A stretch of 64,000 bases of DNA from Mangrovibacillus cuniculi (GTDB lineage: Bacteria > Bacillota > Bacilli > Bacillales > R1DC41). The notes under the pieces are model-generated. The model was given only the letters and a program-made list of their open reading frames with translations. It had not been told where the DNA came from and searched no databases. A program made the translations under genes and the position numbers. Shown here in pieces: positions 45,274-53,886 of this stretch; within the stretch, counting starts at the first letter, position 1; the number at the start of each line of letters is the position of its first letter. The stretch lies in assembly GCF_015482585.1 (NCBI RefSeq), contig NZ_CP049742.1:1198501-1262500 (forward strand). Reading direction: 5' to 3'.

Positions 45274-46050
45274 TCATTGTTGATGATAGATTTTCCCTAA
45301 TACATCTTTCCCACCTGTTACTGGAATAATGGATCCTGTGATAAAATCTGCGGCTTCATTACAAAGAAAACTAACTACCCTAGCAATATCCTCACCTGTG
45401 CCAGGCCTTCCAACTGGAATGGATTTATCATCAACTTCCATTGCAGAAGAAATAGTGGATTCTTTCCATTCTGGTAGGATGTCTCCCGGACAAATCATAT
45501 TACAAGTAATACCGTATTCCGCTTCTTCTAATGCTATTGTTCTCGTTAATGAAGCAAGTCCTGCTTTAGCTGATGCAAAAGCAGAGCGATAGATCCATCC
45601 AGGAGTGGTGTCGACCCTGTCATAACCAAACGTAATGACTCGGCCAAAATTTTGTTTTCTCATAAGTGGGAGTATCTCCCTAAAGAGATAAAAGGCACTT
45701 GTCAGATTGCCATTAATTAATTCATTCCATTCATCGTCTGTGTAATCTGTGAGTTTTTTTCTTTCTTTTATATAAGGACCAGCATTATGCACAAGTACGT
45801 CAATCACACCAACTTGTTCTTTAATTTCCTCTACGACATGAAGAATATCGTCTTTTACGGTCATGTCGCCTTTAATACTAAATGCTCGGATATCGTACGT
45901 TTCCCTTAATTGGTTGATTAAGCTTTGAGCTTCTTCTTTACTGTTGCGGTAATTTACAATAACATTGTACCCTTCCTGTGCAAGTCGCTCCGCTGTCACC
46001 TTTCCAAGTCCTTTTGCGCCTCCTGTTATGAAAGCGGTTCGTCTATTCAC
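45274..46050 (-). CDS. SDR-family protein lacking the catalytic Ser and Tyr
   Basis: 258 residues from GTG 46050, 9 bases from GGAG (the open frame begins at 46083 but without a suitable site). Rossmann fold with TGGAKGLGK and HNAGPY. The active site is unusual: at the YxxxK position stands F in FASAK, and 13 residues before there is Arg, not Ser (FGYDRVD). The B. subtilis YtkK group, as I recall, has the same RSAF pattern, so this may be a family trait and not decay. Redox activity of the standard type is doubtful. Confidence 0.8.
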   Translation of the reverse strand: MNRRTAFITGGAKGLGKVTAERLAQEGYNVIVNYRNSKEEAQSLINQLRETYDIRAFSIKGDMTVKDDILHVVEEIKEQVGVIDVLVHNAGPYIKERKKLTDYTDDEWNELINGNLTSAFYLFREILPLMRKQNFGRVITFGYDRVDTTPGWIYRSAFASAKAGLASLTRTIALEEAEYGITCNMICPGDILPEWKESTISSAMEVDDKSIPVGRPGTGEDIARVVSFLCNEAADFITGSIIPVTGGKDVLGKIYHQQ

Positions 46051-46209
46051 TAAAATCCACTCCGTTAACCAAAATAAGTACATAATTATCGTACCTAAAG
46101 AATATGCCTAATGGCAAATATTAACCCTCTAATCCATGACACTAAAAATAGGTACAAGGAAGGGAGTTCGTCCTTAAATTAACTTATTAGGATAAACTCC
46201 CTCATTCCT

Positions 46210-46716
46210 TTATTTAGTTAAGATTTTATCGTAACAGTAAAATGGATGATCTTTATTCAACCATTCCATTTCTCCAACTTTATGATATCCTAATTTTTCG
46301 AAAAGTTGTTGTGCTTTCTCATTTAATGAGTACGTGTCCGTTTTCATATAAGGAACACCCTGATCTATTGCATATTCTTCTGCATGTTGAATTAGTGTTT
46401 GGGCAAGTCCTAAACCTCTTGCTTTCACACTAACTGCTAATCGATGAAAAACATAGTAAGGTTCTTCTTGTCGCCACGTTACCTGATTGTATTCATCTGT
46501 AGCTACTTGATCTACAGTAATCATACCTAGAATTTCACCCTCATTATTCTCTGCAACATGTAATGTATGGTTAGCAACATCACGTTCAAAATCATCAGGA
46601 GTTGGGTAATCACCAGTCCATTGATCGTTCCCTTCCTTATCCATAAGGTCCACCGTTTTGCGAACAATCTTCATGATTTCTGTGATGTCGTCTCTCGTTC
46701 CTAGTCGAATGTTCAT
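46210..46716 (-). CDS. GNAT-family N-acetyltransferase
   Basis: 168 residues. Central FHRLAVSVKARGLGLAQTLIQHAEEYA gives the acetyl-CoA loop (RGLGLAQ) and a following helix, with the C-terminal NEKAQQLFEKLGYHKVGEM typical of GNATs. ATG 46716 follows AAGGG. Substrate unknown. Confidence 0.85.
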   Translation of the reverse strand: MNIRLGTRDDITEIMKIVRKTVDLMDKEGNDQWTGDYPTPDDFERDVANHTLHVAENNEGEILGMITVDQVATDEYNQVTWRQEEPYYVFHRLAVSVKARGLGLAQTLIQHAEEYAIDQGVPYMKTDTYSLNEKAQQLFEKLGYHKVGEMEWLNKDHPFYCYDKILTK

Positions 46717-46778
46717 ACTGTTCTTCCCTTCTTGCCATATTCATTTTAGTAATACCCTTTGTGAAGTCTTTCAAAACA

Positions 46779-47027
46779 TTAAGGTTTGGACAATGATTCA
46801 TATATTTTTGTATATTCTTTTGTTAACTCTTGTTTTTCGTTTTCCATTAGATCTGTATTCTGTTGAATCCTCTCCATAGACAATTTGTAACGCTTTTCGA
46901 GAGATAGACGTAACCGAGGATGTGTCCATTCATCTTTCAGTTCCATCTCTATCCACCTTTCCCTAGAATACTTCGAGTTATCTCGCTGTTTCCAAAGCAG
47001 ATCAAACAGTTCATCTATATTCTTCAA
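46779..47027 (-). CDS. 82-residue hypothetical protein
   Basis: TTG at 47027 lies 8 bases after AGGAG; the open frame continues to 47081 but has no ribosome binding site there. The product is highly charged and helical (MKNIDELFDLLWKQRDNSKY, then long coiled segments). No known domain recognised. It precedes the acetyltransferase gene on the same strand by 62 bases. Confidence 0.55.
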   Translation of the reverse strand: MKNIDELFDLLWKQRDNSKYSRERWIEMELKDEWTHPRLRLSLEKRYKLSMERIQQNTDLMENEKQELTKEYTKIYESLSKP

Positions 47028-47121
47028 GATACCTACTCCTAGCTTGTGTATAGTTCTTCGTTTCGTGGGTAAATTATTCAATAGTTTATATTAAAATAGA
47101 TCTTGAAAGGGATGAACTTTT

Positions 47122-47364
47122 ATGTCAAGTCCTTATTGTTGTCCTCACTGTAAAACGAATCGAACAAGATTTAATGTAATCAATCAAGTTGCTACACCAG
47201 TTAGAATGGATGCACATTCTGGCGAAATTACAAAATCAGACCAAGAAGCATTAGATGCTTTCCATATGCCATACAAAGGCCCAACTGTAAAGGTGCAATG
47301 TGCAACTTGCGGTTTAGTTGAAGACGAAAAAATGTTTGTGCAATTTGGGGCTATGCCTAGATAG
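47122..47364 (+). CDS. Zinc-ribbon-like small protein
   Basis: 80 residues with two paired-Cys knuckles: CCPHC at 6-10 and CATCG near 60-64, arranged like a zinc ribbon. In between is a polar segment (MDAHSGEITKSDQEALDAF). AAGGGATG is upstream. Conserved in Bacillus as far as I can judge; function unknown. It lies just before a repeat-rich gap. Confidence 0.65.
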   Translation: MSSPYCCPHCKTNRTRFNVINQVATPVRMDAHSGEITKSDQEALDAFHMPYKGPTVKVQCATCGLVEDEKMFVQFGAMPR

Positions 47365-47365
47365 G

Positions 47366-47433
47366 GATACTCAGTTAAGTACTGACCACATCACGTGGTC
47401 AACACTGAGTTGTTACTGTTCACGTAACAAAAG
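47366..47433 (+). repeat. R1 structured repeat, reference copy
   Basis: Starts GATACTCAGTTAAG and ends CACGTAACAAAAG. Structure: ACTCAGT pairs with ACTGAGT; inside it GACCAC-ATCAC-GTGGTC; then TGTTAC-TGTTCAC-GTAACA. It begins a few bases after the zinc-ribbon gene stop and is joined directly to an R2 element. No T-run follows, so it is not a terminator. Confidence 0.8.
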
Positions 47434-47544
47434 CTGAAGGCGCGCGTTCAGCCGCGGCAGGAAACTTCAGAAGACCGAGGAGGCAGCTCTTCAGCCACCA
47501 CAGGGCTTTTGGAGTTTCCCGAGCGGTTGCGCACCTGAAGCTAG
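47432..47544 (-). repeat. R2 repeat, inverted copy
   Basis: The minus strand (TCTAGCTTCAGGTGCGCAAC start) aligns with the two 113-bp R2 copies at 58387 and 58511, including GGTGGCTGAAGAGCTGCCTC and the terminal CTAG. It abuts R1. Confidence 0.8.
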
Positions 47545-47560
47545 ATATCATTGTGATAAT

Positions 47561-47627
47561 GATACTCAGTTAAGAACGGACCACATCACGTGGTCCTTCT
47601 TAAGTTGTTACCGATCACGTAACAAAA
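47561..47627 (+). repeat. R1 structured repeat, third copy
   Basis: GATACTCAGTTAAGAACGG start. The nested stem is extended: TTAAGAA-c-GGACCAC pairs with GTGGTCC-TTCTTAA, while the outer ACTCAGT partner is lost. The final GTTAC/GTAAC hairpin remains. Confidence 0.75.
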
Positions 47628-47665
47628 ACTGAAGGCGCTTGTCTAGCCGCGGCAGGAAACTTCAC
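47628..47665 (-). repeat. R2 repeat, truncated copy
   Basis: About 38 bases matching one end of R2 (GAAGGCGC..GCCGCGGCAGGAAACTTCA), again directly joined to R1, then unrelated sequence. Confidence 0.65.
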
Positions 47666-47696
47666 AGATTTTAAAAATGGCAACAGCCTCTACAGT

Positions 47697-48607
47697 TTAA
47701 TAGAGGCTGTTTAATTTATCTCGCAATTCATCCTTCGGTAAGTTTTCCCCAATAATCACTAGATTCGTTGGCATTTTCATTTCGTTTGGGAAATACAAAG
47801 GCATCCCGTAGCTATATTGAAACGTATACGGATACTTACTATGTGTGAATGGAATATACCCCTTCATTCTATAGATACTGTCGGGCAACTCCCTTAAAAA
47901 CGCTTCAAATTCTTCTAAATCAACACTACTTTCAAACGTATACACCATTGACTGAATCCTCAACGTATTTTCTACATGTAAAGATGCATTTTTACTCTTT
48001 GGATCAAACGTCAATTGATCTATATACTTACTTGGCACTTTAGAATACGTTGTGAACAAAACTGGAGACATGGAATTAATAGATTGCAAGCTTTGAGACA
48101 ACTCTGCTTGCATACTGTCTGATAGTTGATCAGCCTTATTCACAATAATTAAATCCCCATGTCTAATTTGCTCTAGGTATAGCTGCTGTACTTGTATAGA
48201 AAGAGTATTTCTTTCTAAAAATCTTGTCCCATCTACTACAGTTATAACTCCTCGCATGTCAAAACGATCAGCAAATAAAGGAGATAGAATGGAATCAATT
48301 ACTTCTACAGGGTGTGCTGCACCAGTTGTCTCAATTAACAGGGAATCAAAAGGTTCACCGAATAATAATTCTTGTAGTTGCGCTTCTAGTTTCTCTTGAA
48401 TGGTGCAACAAATACACCCACCTAGAAGTTCTTTTAACGGAATACCGTCCTCTACTTCATCAGAGTCAATTGATACATTACCTAATTCGTTCATTAAAAT
48501 AGCTGGTGTATGCTGGAGTTCTTTTTCTCTCAAGATCCAATTTTTCAGAAACGATGTTTTTCCAGCCCCTAGAAACCCACTTACTATATATACAGGTATT
48601 TTTTCAT
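47697..48607 (-). pseudogene. CobW-family metallochaperone GTPase with a frameshift after codon 3
   Basis: CobW/Zn chaperone GTPase. The Walker A GFLGAGKTS, CxCC metal motif (GGCICCTI), ETTGAAHP, NKADQL and a C-terminal CobW_C domain are present. The reading frame with Walker A is preceded by a stop (TAA) and has no usable start. An ATG at 48607, 7 bases from GAGG, would start MKK, but the A6 run (48604-48599) puts it out of frame; A7 would restore MKKIPVYIVSGFLGAGKTS. Without that, only a TTG at 48533 remains, which lacks Walker A. About 303 residues if intact. Confidence 0.82.
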
Positions 48608-48672
48608 AGTCTTACCTCACGATAACAAAGTTTTGTATGCGAAGTGTATTTTCTCATAATTTAAACGGTTGT

Positions 48673-49674
48673 TCAATGATCTTGCTGTAATATCACTTTT
48701 GTTGTCTCGATAGATGGAGTTCCTTCGCCCCAAAACTTGTTAATCTCGACTACGTTTTGTGAAAGTTCAAAATCTAAAACTAGCCCATCATTAGTTCTTT
48801 TTGTTACGTATGTACCTTCTGTTGGTATTCTTAATAATTCTACATTTGGTGAATTAGATATACTATCTAAACCTACTTGAACTAATTCCGTTAAAGGTAC
48901 ATTTGTTTTTATAACGGAACGTCCACTTTGAACAACTCTCATCATCTCTTGAAAGGGAATACCATCCTTACTTAAACTTTTCCAATAACTTACGGCATCT
49001 GCTAACACTTGTTGCTGACGCTCCACTCTTCCAAAGTCGCTTTTTATCGGATCTCGATACCTAACGTATTCCAATATTTGCTGTCCTTTTAATGTTTGTT
49101 CTCCAGGCTGTAAATCCCACTTAAAATAATCTATCATGCCTTGTGTAACAGTTGTTTTATATCCCTCTGGAAAGACGTCAGCGGCTAATCTTGCAAAACC
49201 CTCAAAATTGATTTTTGCTTTATAATCAATTTGTACGCCAAACGTATCTTCTATTGTCTTTTCTACTAAATCTTCTCCTCCAAATGCATAGGCATGGTTT
49301 AACTTACTCCATCCATTGTTATCGGCTATTGGAACATACAAATCACGCATAAAAGATATAATTTTCCAAGAGTTTTCTTTGGGATTAACATTTGCTACCA
49401 TTAATACATCCGCCCTAGAAGGCTCGCTTTTTCTCTCATCTGTACCTAAAATTAATATGTTAAACTGATCACTAGCTTCTTTTTCACTCTTTGGAATTAC
49501 ATCTGTCATCCATTTTGGTAAAGTGTGATTTGTTTGCTGAGTGGAATTTTTTAAAGGAGTCGTTGTAGATTGGTTTGTTAGAGGTTGTTCATTGGTTTCT
49601 TTTCTCATGATACCCCATCCTGAAATCGCTAACAAACCTATTATTAGTAAAATAGTCGTGCGAATTTTCATCAT
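48673..49674 (-). CDS. LytR-CpsA-Psr (LCP) family protein
   Basis: 333 residues: an N-terminal signal anchor (MMKIRTTILLIIGLLAISGW), a Thr/Gln-rich linker, then the LCP domain (about 70-230) with ILGTDERKSEPSRADVLMV, SFMRDLYVPI and YVRYRDPIKSDFGRVERQQ, carrying the conserved Arg and Asp that bind the pyrophosphate of the lipid carrier. LCP enzymes (TagT/U/V) attach teichoic acids to peptidoglycan outside the cell. GGAGG lies 5 bases before the first ATG and 8 before the second. Confidence 0.9.
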   Translation of the reverse strand: MMKIRTTILLIIGLLAISGWGIMRKETNEQPLTNQSTTTPLKNSTQQTNHTLPKWMTDVIPKSEKEASDQFNILILGTDERKSEPSRADVLMVANVNPKENSWKIISFMRDLYVPIADNNGWSKLNHAYAFGGEDLVEKTIEDTFGVQIDYKAKINFEGFARLAADVFPEGYKTTVTQGMIDYFKWDLQPGEQTLKGQQILEYVRYRDPIKSDFGRVERQQQVLADAVSYWKSLSKDGIPFQEMMRVVQSGRSVIKTNVPLTELVQVGLDSISNSPNVELLRIPTEGTYVTKRTNDGLVLDFELSQNVVEINKFWGEGTPSIETTKVILQQDH

Positions 49675-49795
49675 GTTCGCCTCCTTTCCATCAGCATTCC
49701 ACTAGCGTATAGTACCTATACACGTTTACAAAGGATACGTGATAAAGGGAAAGGATACATTACTACTTTTCTTATCTGAGGTCACGAATAAAACA

Positions 49796-49833
49796 GAAAG
49801 AAGCTGGAGCGTAGGTACACTCCAGCTTCTTTC
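49796..49833. terminator. Terminator of ctpA
   Basis: GAAAGAAGCTGGAG pairs with CTCCAGCTTCTTTC around a 10-base loop. Confidence 0.85.
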
Positions 49834-49835
49834 AC

Positions 49836-51350
49836 TTATTCAGTTTCTGTTTCCGTAGCTTGTTCTTCACTAGGTGTTACTTCCTCCACACCAAGTTCTT
49901 TCAGGGCTGCTTTTAGTTGAGGGTCATTCTTTTGTAAATCTTCTCTTAGTTTATTTAAAAGCGTAAAAGTTGTATCCCCTGTAAGAACACCAGATTGTTC
50001 TAACTCATTATCCAATTGGAATTTTTTAACTGCTTCTTCCGTTTCTTCCGTAAAGGTACGGTCTACTGTTTCAATAGAATATCCGAGAGCAGTTAACATT
50101 TTTTCTGCCACTTCCACTTGCTCGGATATAACATTTAACTTAAGCTCTTCTTCTTGGTTTAAGAAAGGAAGTGATGCATATTCAGGTAGTTCTACTGTGA
50201 TATCAGGCTTAATTCCTTTTTCGTTAATCCAATTACCTTTTGGCGTTAACCATTTTGCTGTAGTAATTTTCATGTTTGAACCATCATTAAAATCTAAAGG
50301 TGATTGAACTGTTCCTTTTCCAAAGGACTTTGTTCCAATAACTTTTATACCTGCAGATTCTTGCAATGCAGCTGCTACTATCTCTGAAGCAGACGCACTA
50401 CCTTCATTAATTAATACGGTAGTTGGTACATCTACTTTCTCGCCACCACGAGCATTAATTTCTTCATCTTCTCCTGCACGATAGTCTACTGAAACTACTC
50501 CCTTACCTTCTTCAATAAACAAGCTAGCAATATAAATTGCTTGATCTAATAGACCACCTGGATTTTGTCTCATATCTAATACAAGAGATTTCATCCCTTT
50601 AGATCTTGCTTCATTTAACTTATCTACAAACTCTTCATAGGTGTTTTCTGAAAAGTTTGTAATTTGGATATGGGCTACATTCTCGTTTTTCATTTCTAAA
50701 TATACAGTATCAATTGGAATCTCATCTCTAATAATATCTATGGTGATTGGCTTCGGTGAACCTGCACGACGAATACTAAGTGAAACCTCCGTCCCTTTTT
50801 CACCTCTAATTTTCATTACAGCTTCGTTTACTGTAAGACCTTGGACACTTTCTCCGTTAACTTCTAAGATTTCATCGTTTGGAAGTAAACCAGCTTTTTC
50901 TGCAGGTGCACCTTTAATAGGTGAAACAACTAGAATAGATCCATCTCTCTCTTGGATCTCTGCTCCTATACCTTCAAAAGAAGAGGAAAGTGTGCTTCTG
51001 AATTCTTTTGCTTCATCTTGAGTCATGTAATCGGAATACGGATCTTTCATAGAGTCAAGCATCCCATTAATTGCACCGTCAATTAACTGTTGTTGGTCTA
51101 ATTCTTTATAATAGCTATTTGTTAATTGATCATATGCTTGATAAAGTTTTTCAAATTCTCGGCGATCAGGCGCACCAACTTCTACAGCCTTTTCATTCCC
51201 AAATGCTAAAGCAAATGTCGTAACTCCAGCAGTTGCAAAGACTGTAAAAAAGATTAACATTACTAATGTAAACTTTCTTAAACGAATATGACTAGAAGGT
51301 TTGTTTTCTTCCACTTGTTCGGACTTATTAGACTCATCCATTTGTTTCAC
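49836..51350 (-). CDS. ctpA: C-terminal processing protease, S41
   Basis: 504 residues. Transmembrane anchor near 25-48, PDZ domain (about 110-195, with GLLPNDEILEVNGESV), S41 protease with nucleophile Ser in NEGSASASEIV and Lys in SFGKGTVQS, then a C-terminal peptidoglycan-binding domain (EEAVKKFQLDNEL) and an acidic tail. CtpA/CtpB of Bacillus have this plan; CtpB acts in sporulation signalling by cleaving SpoIVFA, CtpA is less known. The YodJ and DeoD neighbours favour CtpA. Confidence 0.9.
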   Translation of the reverse strand: MKQMDESNKSEQVEENKPSSHIRLRKFTLVMLIFFTVFATAGVTTFALAFGNEKAVEVGAPDRREFEKLYQAYDQLTNSYYKELDQQQLIDGAINGMLDSMKDPYSDYMTQDEAKEFRSTLSSSFEGIGAEIQERDGSILVVSPIKGAPAEKAGLLPNDEILEVNGESVQGLTVNEAVMKIRGEKGTEVSLSIRRAGSPKPITIDIIRDEIPIDTVYLEMKNENVAHIQITNFSENTYEEFVDKLNEARSKGMKSLVLDMRQNPGGLLDQAIYIASLFIEEGKGVVSVDYRAGEDEEINARGGEKVDVPTTVLINEGSASASEIVAAALQESAGIKVIGTKSFGKGTVQSPLDFNDGSNMKITTAKWLTPKGNWINEKGIKPDITVELPEYASLPFLNQEEELKLNVISEQVEVAEKMLTALGYSIETVDRTFTEETEEAVKKFQLDNELEQSGVLTGDTTFTLLNKLREDLQKNDPQLKAALKELGVEEVTPSEEQATETETE

Positions 51351-51465
51351 CGCTTTCTCTTTCTATACACTTTCCCTAACTCTAGCACAGGGTGTGAAAA
51401 TTAAGCAAAGAAAATCTTTCATACTAAGAAGGTTTTCCTAGTGTATATAAATTATTTACTTTGCA

Positions 51466-52308
51466 TCAAATTGCTTGTACTTCATTCATGTATTCTTCTA
51501 ACGTCCAATTTTTTTCTTTTAAGTATGTAGCTAGCTCCACCCCAACATACCTAAAGTGCCATGGTTCATACATATATCCTGTTATTGACTCTTTATCTTT
51601 GGGATACCTAAGGATGAATCCAAATTCATGCGCCGTTTCAGAAAGCCACTTACCTTCTTTTGTATCTCCGTATTCTTGTACAAGATCGTAATTAACAGAA
51701 GGACTTGTAATATCCATTGCTAAGCCCGTTTGATGTTCACTTTTTCCAGGTAAAGCAACTGCTTGAATAGCATGTTCTTCACCTTTCGTGTCTACTGTGG
51801 CTTGGAAGATGGTTGCTTGTCTATCGTATGAACGAAAGCCAGAAGCAGCTAATATATCAATATTTTCATTTTTCGCTTTTTCAAACCATTGCTCCAGAGC
51901 AATTGCCGCTTCTTCTCGAATTAATGCTTTTTCTACTTCCTCATCTCCAAATACAAAAGGTACAGAAGGGCGAACAAGATCTTCAGGATAATAATCCTTT
52001 GGAAGAGCAAGTTCTTTATTAACCAACACCCATGCATTCTCAGGATTTTGCACTACAAACTGTCCATCTACCTCTACAGATTTTGTTAGTTTTTCCTCAT
52101 TTACTAGTAGCATCTTATCTTCTACTATGTCTTCTTCTTTTTCTTTTTCCAGTTCCTCTTTTTCTACTTCTTTATCGGTGTCAGTTGAAGGGGTTGGTGT
52201 TTCCTCTGGTTGTGTTTGTTCGTTAGTCAAATTAGGAAATTTATCCTCCACCATTTGACAACCTGACAATAGTGATATTGTCAAGATCGATACAGCAATC
52301 TTTTTCAT
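51466..52308 (-). CDS. yodJ: D-alanyl-D-alanine carboxypeptidase, lipoprotein (YodJ/VanY)
   Basis: 280 residues. A lipoprotein signal (MKKIAVSILTISLLSGCQ, lipidated Cys 17), a long acidic linker, then an M15B peptidase domain with zinc motif SEHQTGLAMDI (His and Asp) and EPWHFRYVG (second zinc His). It trims D-Ala from peptidoglycan stem peptides at the cell surface. Neighbours ctpA and deoD match the B. subtilis yodJ region. Confidence 0.9.
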   Translation of the reverse strand: MKKIAVSILTISLLSGCQMVEDKFPNLTNEQTQPEETPTPSTDTDKEVEKEELEKEKEEDIVEDKMLLVNEEKLTKSVEVDGQFVVQNPENAWVLVNKELALPKDYYPEDLVRPSVPFVFGDEEVEKALIREEAAIALEQWFEKAKNENIDILAASGFRSYDRQATIFQATVDTKGEEHAIQAVALPGKSEHQTGLAMDITSPSVNYDLVQEYGDTKEGKWLSETAHEFGFILRYPKDKESITGYMYEPWHFRYVGVELATYLKEKNWTLEEYMNEVQAI

Positions 52309-52420
52309 ACGTTCACCCTTTTCTTTTACTAAAACATTCTTGTTTATAGTAACAAATCCATTAAATTTCGTATACTTTTTTCATGATTAAGTAAGATGAT
52401 ACATTACTATCTTTCCATAA

Positions 52421-52446
52421 AAAAGAAGAAGGCTATGCCTTCCTCA
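52421..52446 (-). terminator. Terminator of deoD
   Basis: On the minus strand GAAGGC-ATA-GCCTTC is followed by TTCTTTTTT. Confidence 0.75.
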
Positions 52447-52460
52447 AAAATTATAAACTA

Positions 52461-53168
52461 TTATTTGCTAGCTATCGCAGCATCAAGAGCAACGACAATC
52501 ATATCATTAAAAGTAGTCTGTCTCTCTTCTGCAGATGTTTCTTCTCCAGTTAAAATATGATCTGAAACTGTCAGGACAGATAATGCTTTTCGGCCAAATT
52601 TTGAAGCAATTGTATATAGAGCAGTTGTTTCCATTTCAATAGCTAGAATGCCGTATTTTGCCCATTTTTCTAACTCGCTGTTATCATTGTAGAAGTGATC
52701 AGCAGTAAAGACACTTCCTACTTTTAAGGAAAGACCCTTTTTCGTTCCCTCGTCATACGCTGCTTTTAATAATTCAAAGTCTGCTGTTGGAGCATAATCT
52801 ACTCCACCAAATGTCATACGATTCATTTGAGAGTCAGTAGAAGAAGTCATCGCAAGAATAACATCGCGTACCTTTACATCTTTCTGGATCGCACCACACG
52901 TACCAACTCGAATTAAGTTCTTTACATCATATTCTTGAATTAGTTCATTTACATAGATAGAAATAGAAGGAACTCCCATACCCGTTCCTTGTACAGAAAT
53001 TCTATGACCTTTATATGTACCAGTATATCCAAACATATTACGTACTTCATTGTAACATGTCACATCTTCAAGAAAATTCTCTGCTATGTATTTCGCTCTT
53101 AGCGGATCTCCCGGTAAAAGGATTGTTTCGGCAATATCGCCTTTTTTTGCACCAATATGAACACTCAT
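52461..53168 (-). CDS. deoD: Purine nucleoside phosphorylase, DeoD type
   Basis: Splits purine ribo- and deoxyribonucleosides into base and sugar-1-phosphate. 235 residues from ATG 53168 after AAGGAGG; the frame upstream has no site. Seen: [40 protein letters not shown]-type EMETTALYT and TVSDHI (catalytic Asp). Confidence 0.96.
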   Translation of the reverse strand: MSVHIGAKKGDIAETILLPGDPLRAKYIAENFLEDVTCYNEVRNMFGYTGTYKGHRISVQGTGMGVPSISIYVNELIQEYDVKNLIRVGTCGAIQKDVKVRDVILAMTSSTDSQMNRMTFGGVDYAPTADFELLKAAYDEGTKKGLSLKVGSVFTADHFYNDNSELEKWAKYGILAIEMETTALYTIASKFGRKALSVLTVSDHILTGEETSAEERQTTFNDMIVVALDAAIASK

Positions 53169-53322
53169 GTCTATTACCTCCTTGTTATGTACCGTTATTG
53201 TACGTGAAATAACGAGCTGTTGCAATCTATCACATGTATTATTCGACATACTTTGCAAAAGATACTACTACAAAGTCTTCTATTTAGACTTTTACAATTC
53301 ATTTGCTAAAGGAGGTAATGAC

Positions 53323-53472
53323 ATGGGTAAAAAGGAGAGAAACAGATTAACACCTAAGAAAAATAATCATGTCTCTGAAGCTGCGTTAGAAACATATTCA
53401 GTAGCTCATGAAAAAGAGCATAATTCAGAAAAACGTAAAAATGGTCCTGGCAATCATATGCGAGACTATTAA
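53323..53472 (+). CDS. 49-residue basic hydrophilic protein
   Basis: ATG 53323 follows AAAGGAGG. MGKKERNRLTPKKNNHVSEA opens a polar, Lys/Glu/Asn-rich, disordered protein without hydrophobic segment, a composition typical of minor SASPs or other spore-core proteins. The family is not recognised; sigma-G-like boxes upstream are poor. The stop overlaps the 3' end of yodL. Confidence 0.55.
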   Translation: MGKKERNRLTPKKNNHVSEAALETYSVAHEKEHNSEKRKNGPGNHMRDY

Positions 53473-53792
53473 CGAGAAATTCTCAACAAACGAAGTCTAG
53501 GAATTTTTTCCCAACCTTCATGTTGCAGCTGATAGTATTCATGACCTTCTAAACCTTTATCAATAAATACAATATCGCCTAAATTGATATATCTGCCATT
53601 ATACTTCGATGGTAATGTATCCTTTACATTTAGTCGCCGATAAATCGTTTCTAACACATCTTCCGAAGAGGAAGACGTCATTACACCTCTATACACCTGA
53701 CGGTAATCAGAACGTACTCCGTATCTAGGTGATTGAAAAACAGTGACGTCAAAATCCGATTCTTTTAATGAGAATTGTTTTTTTACCAACAA
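53469..53792 (-). CDS. yodL: YodL-like protein
   Basis: 107 residues with the YodL features FDVTVFQSPRYGVRSDYRQVYR and LPSKYNGRYINLGDIVFIDKG, ending YYQLQHEGWEKIPRL. B. subtilis YodL is made early in sporulation and, when overexpressed, acts on the MreB elongation system. The start is TTG 53792, 7 bases from AGGAGG. That ribosome binding site is buried in the hairpin at 53796-53848. Confidence 0.75.
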   Translation of the reverse strand: MLVKKQFSLKESDFDVTVFQSPRYGVRSDYRQVYRGVMTSSSSEDVLETIYRRLNVKDTLPSKYNGRYINLGDIVFIDKGLEGHEYYQLQHEGWEKIPRLRLLRISR

Positions 53793-53795
53793 GAA

Positions 53796-53848
53796 AAAAC
53801 CTCCTCACACCGAGTTATACGTATATATTCGGAGTATGAGGAGGTTTT
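53796..53848 (-). terminator. spo0M terminator that also contains the yodL ribosome binding site
   Basis: On the minus strand AAAACCTCCTCA pairs with TGAGGAGGTTTT, with further pairing inside (CCG with CGG), and T6 follows. It lies just after spo0M. The 3' arm holds GGAGG of yodL, and the T-run is the spacer before its TTG start. Confidence 0.75.
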
Positions 53849-53886
53849 ACCTTTGATGAAAAATTTGTTTTTTTGACTTTTAATGC

